Shown one piece after another: positions 63,099 to 64,000 of a stretch of 64,000 bases of DNA (position 1 is its first letter; every line of letters starts with the position of its first letter). The position numbers and the translations under genes are program-made. The notes under the pieces were generated by a model. The model was not told the origin of the DNA, made no database searches, and worked only from the letters and a program-made list of their open reading frames with translations. The stretch comes from Niastella sp. (GTDB taxonomy: Bacteria; Bacteroidota; Bacteroidia; Chitinophagales; Chitinophagaceae), in the NCBI GenBank assembly GCA_017744515.1, contig JAGIBF010000034.1:1-64000 (forward strand), given 5' to 3'.

Positions 63099-63118
63099 TT
63101 GGTAAGACATTACCAAAC
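63099..63118. promoter_or_regulatory. Perfect inverted repeat upstream of katE
   Basis: TTTGGTAA-GACA-TTACCAAA, two perfect 8-base arms with a 4-base centre, 16 bases before the katE start. Either an operator or a leader hairpin that affects translation; no named regulator motif is matched with confidence. Confidence 0.5.
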
Positions 63119-63300
63119 ACAATTCCTGTGCCCTTGCATAGCAGCAAGCACAATGACAAGCTTACTAAACAGCTGTAAGCTACCCGCTTGAAACGGTACC
63201 GTCGATGACACACGACAAAAAAGAAGGGCCGCAACCCTGCCGGTGGCCGCAATTTTGAATAGCTACTCTGCCTACTCAACAAACAATAAATGAACAGTCT

Positions 63301-64000
63301 ATGCAAAACGGAACCATGTTCCAGTACTTTCATTGGTATATACCAGATGATGGCAGCCTTTGGAATAAAATAGCGGCCGATGCGCAACACCTCGCCCAAC
63401 TCGGCATCAATGCCGTATGGCTTCCCCCGGCCTATAAAGGCAAAGAAGGCCCGCACGCCAGCGGTTACGATGTCTACGATCTGTTCGACCTCGGCGAGTT
63501 CGATCAGAAAGGAGCGGTACGAACTAAGTATGGTACCAAAGAAGAATTACAGCAGGCTATCCGGGCACTGCATGATAAAGGCATTCAGGTATATGCCGAT
63601 ATAGTCCTTAATCACAAGGGGGGAGCCGATGAAACCGAAAGAGTATGGGTGAGGAGAGTCGACCCAGAAGACCGGACCAAATTTACGAGCGAACCCTTCG
63701 AAATTGAAGCCTTCACCAAATTTACCTTCCCGGGCAGGAAAGGGCAGTATTCCAACTTCATTTGGGACCATACCTGTTTCACCGGTATTGATTATGCCAG
63801 TGACCTGCAGGAAACAGCCGTCTTTTCCATCCTGAACGAATACGGTGAAGACTGGGAAGAAGTGATCGACACAGAAAAAGGCAACTACGATTACCTCATG
63901 TTTGCCGATATAGAATTTCGCAACCGTGCCGTGCGCGAAGAGCTGAAATACTGGGGAACCTGGTTGTTGGAGCAAACCGGCATCGATGGTGTGCGCATAG
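63301..64000 (+). CDS. Cytoplasmic alpha-amylase, GH13_5 type (partial, C-terminus outside window)
   Basis: The frame starts at ATG 63301 and runs off the window after 233 codons. MQNGTMFQYFHWYIPDDGSL is the classic opening of the GH13_5 liquefying/cytoplasmic amylases, followed by INAVWLPPAYKG, SGYDVYDLFDLGEFDQKGAV, the first conserved region VYADIVLNHKGGADE, and the beginning of the nucleophile region (GIDGVRI). No signal peptide, so the substrate is internal glycogen or imported maltodextrin, in line with treYZ, glgX and the alpha-glucosidase. It is divergent from katE with a 218-base gap that contains two direct copies of GGCCGCAA (near 63228 and 63246). Confidence 0.93.
   Translation, partial: MQNGTMFQYFHWYIPDDGSLWNKIAADAQHLAQLGINAVWLPPAYKGKEGPHASGYDVYDLFDLGEFDQKGAVRTKYGTKEELQQAIRALHDKGIQVYADIVLNHKGGADETERVWVRRVDPEDRTKFTSEPFEIEAFTKFTFPGRKGQYSNFIWDHTCFTGIDYASDLQETAVFSILNEYGEDWEEVIDTEKGNYDYLMFADIEFRNRAVREELKYWGTWLLEQTGIDGVRI

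Overview
The window looks like chromosomal DNA of a Bacteroidota bacterium, most likely family Chitinophagaceae (Chitinophaga/Niastella-like). The evidence is a SusC/SusD pair with divergent FecR and ECF sigma genes, type IX secretion (T9SS) C-terminal signals of both type A and type B, a hybrid-type sensor with a periplasmic propeller, promoters of the TTG-N19-TAnnTTTG type, and frequent Bacteroidota-type intergenic repeats. No rRNA, tRNA, transposase, phage gene or CRISPR array was recognised.

Layout. 1-7.7 kb: a minus-strand nutrient-uptake locus (fecR, susC, susD, and a secreted deacetylase-like enzyme cut by the window edge), with its ECF sigma gene divergent on the plus strand. 7.8-10.0 kb: sigma factor, a SnoaL-like protein, an AraC regulator and an XRE regulator. 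10.05-10.54 kb: no protein gene, but a plus-strand promoter, a three-way-junction RNA fold, a long rod-shaped fold and a strong intrinsic terminator; I read this as a structured non-coding RNA, possibly of the 6S type. 10.67-22 kb: a surface/secretion island with an outer-membrane barrel protein, a T9SS type A protein and a giant 2845-residue SpvB/TcdB-middle/RHS protein. 22.2-26.2 kb: a propeller histidine kinase (apparently starting at CTG) and its NarL-type response regulator, separated by a repeat array.

26.2-36.6 kb: mixed single genes (bacilliredoxin-like YtxJ, T9SS type B NHL protein, GNAT, DoxX plus epoxide-hydrolase-like operon, DMT exporter, SDR, AraC, erythromycin esterase-like protein, TIG lipoprotein).

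36.7-64 kb: a storage-sugar and stress region. TreY and TreZ (trehalose from glycogen/maltodextrin), a GlgX/TreX debranching enzyme, a SemiSWEET sugar carrier, a GH13 alpha-glucosidase and a partial cytoplasmic alpha-amylase act on alpha-glucans. Around them lie a YciE/F ferritin-like protein, a Zn alcohol dehydrogenase, a PQQ-type sugar dehydrogenase with a SMP-30 lactonase-like partner, a GAF histidine kinase and a single-domain response regulator, phosphoketolase plus acetate kinase (sugar phosphate to acetate and ATP), an arsR-arsM-arsC arsenic operon with two copies of a 16-bp operator, and a large HPII-type catalase. The combination suggests desiccation, osmotic and oxidative stress tolerance linked to glycogen turnover.

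Intergenic DNA carries at least four families of short repeats (CCTGAGC..TGTCGAAGG arrays, two hairpin families and TCAAC nonamers). All the asymmetric copies I found lie on the same strand whatever the gene direction, and several run into the 3' ends of coding regions.
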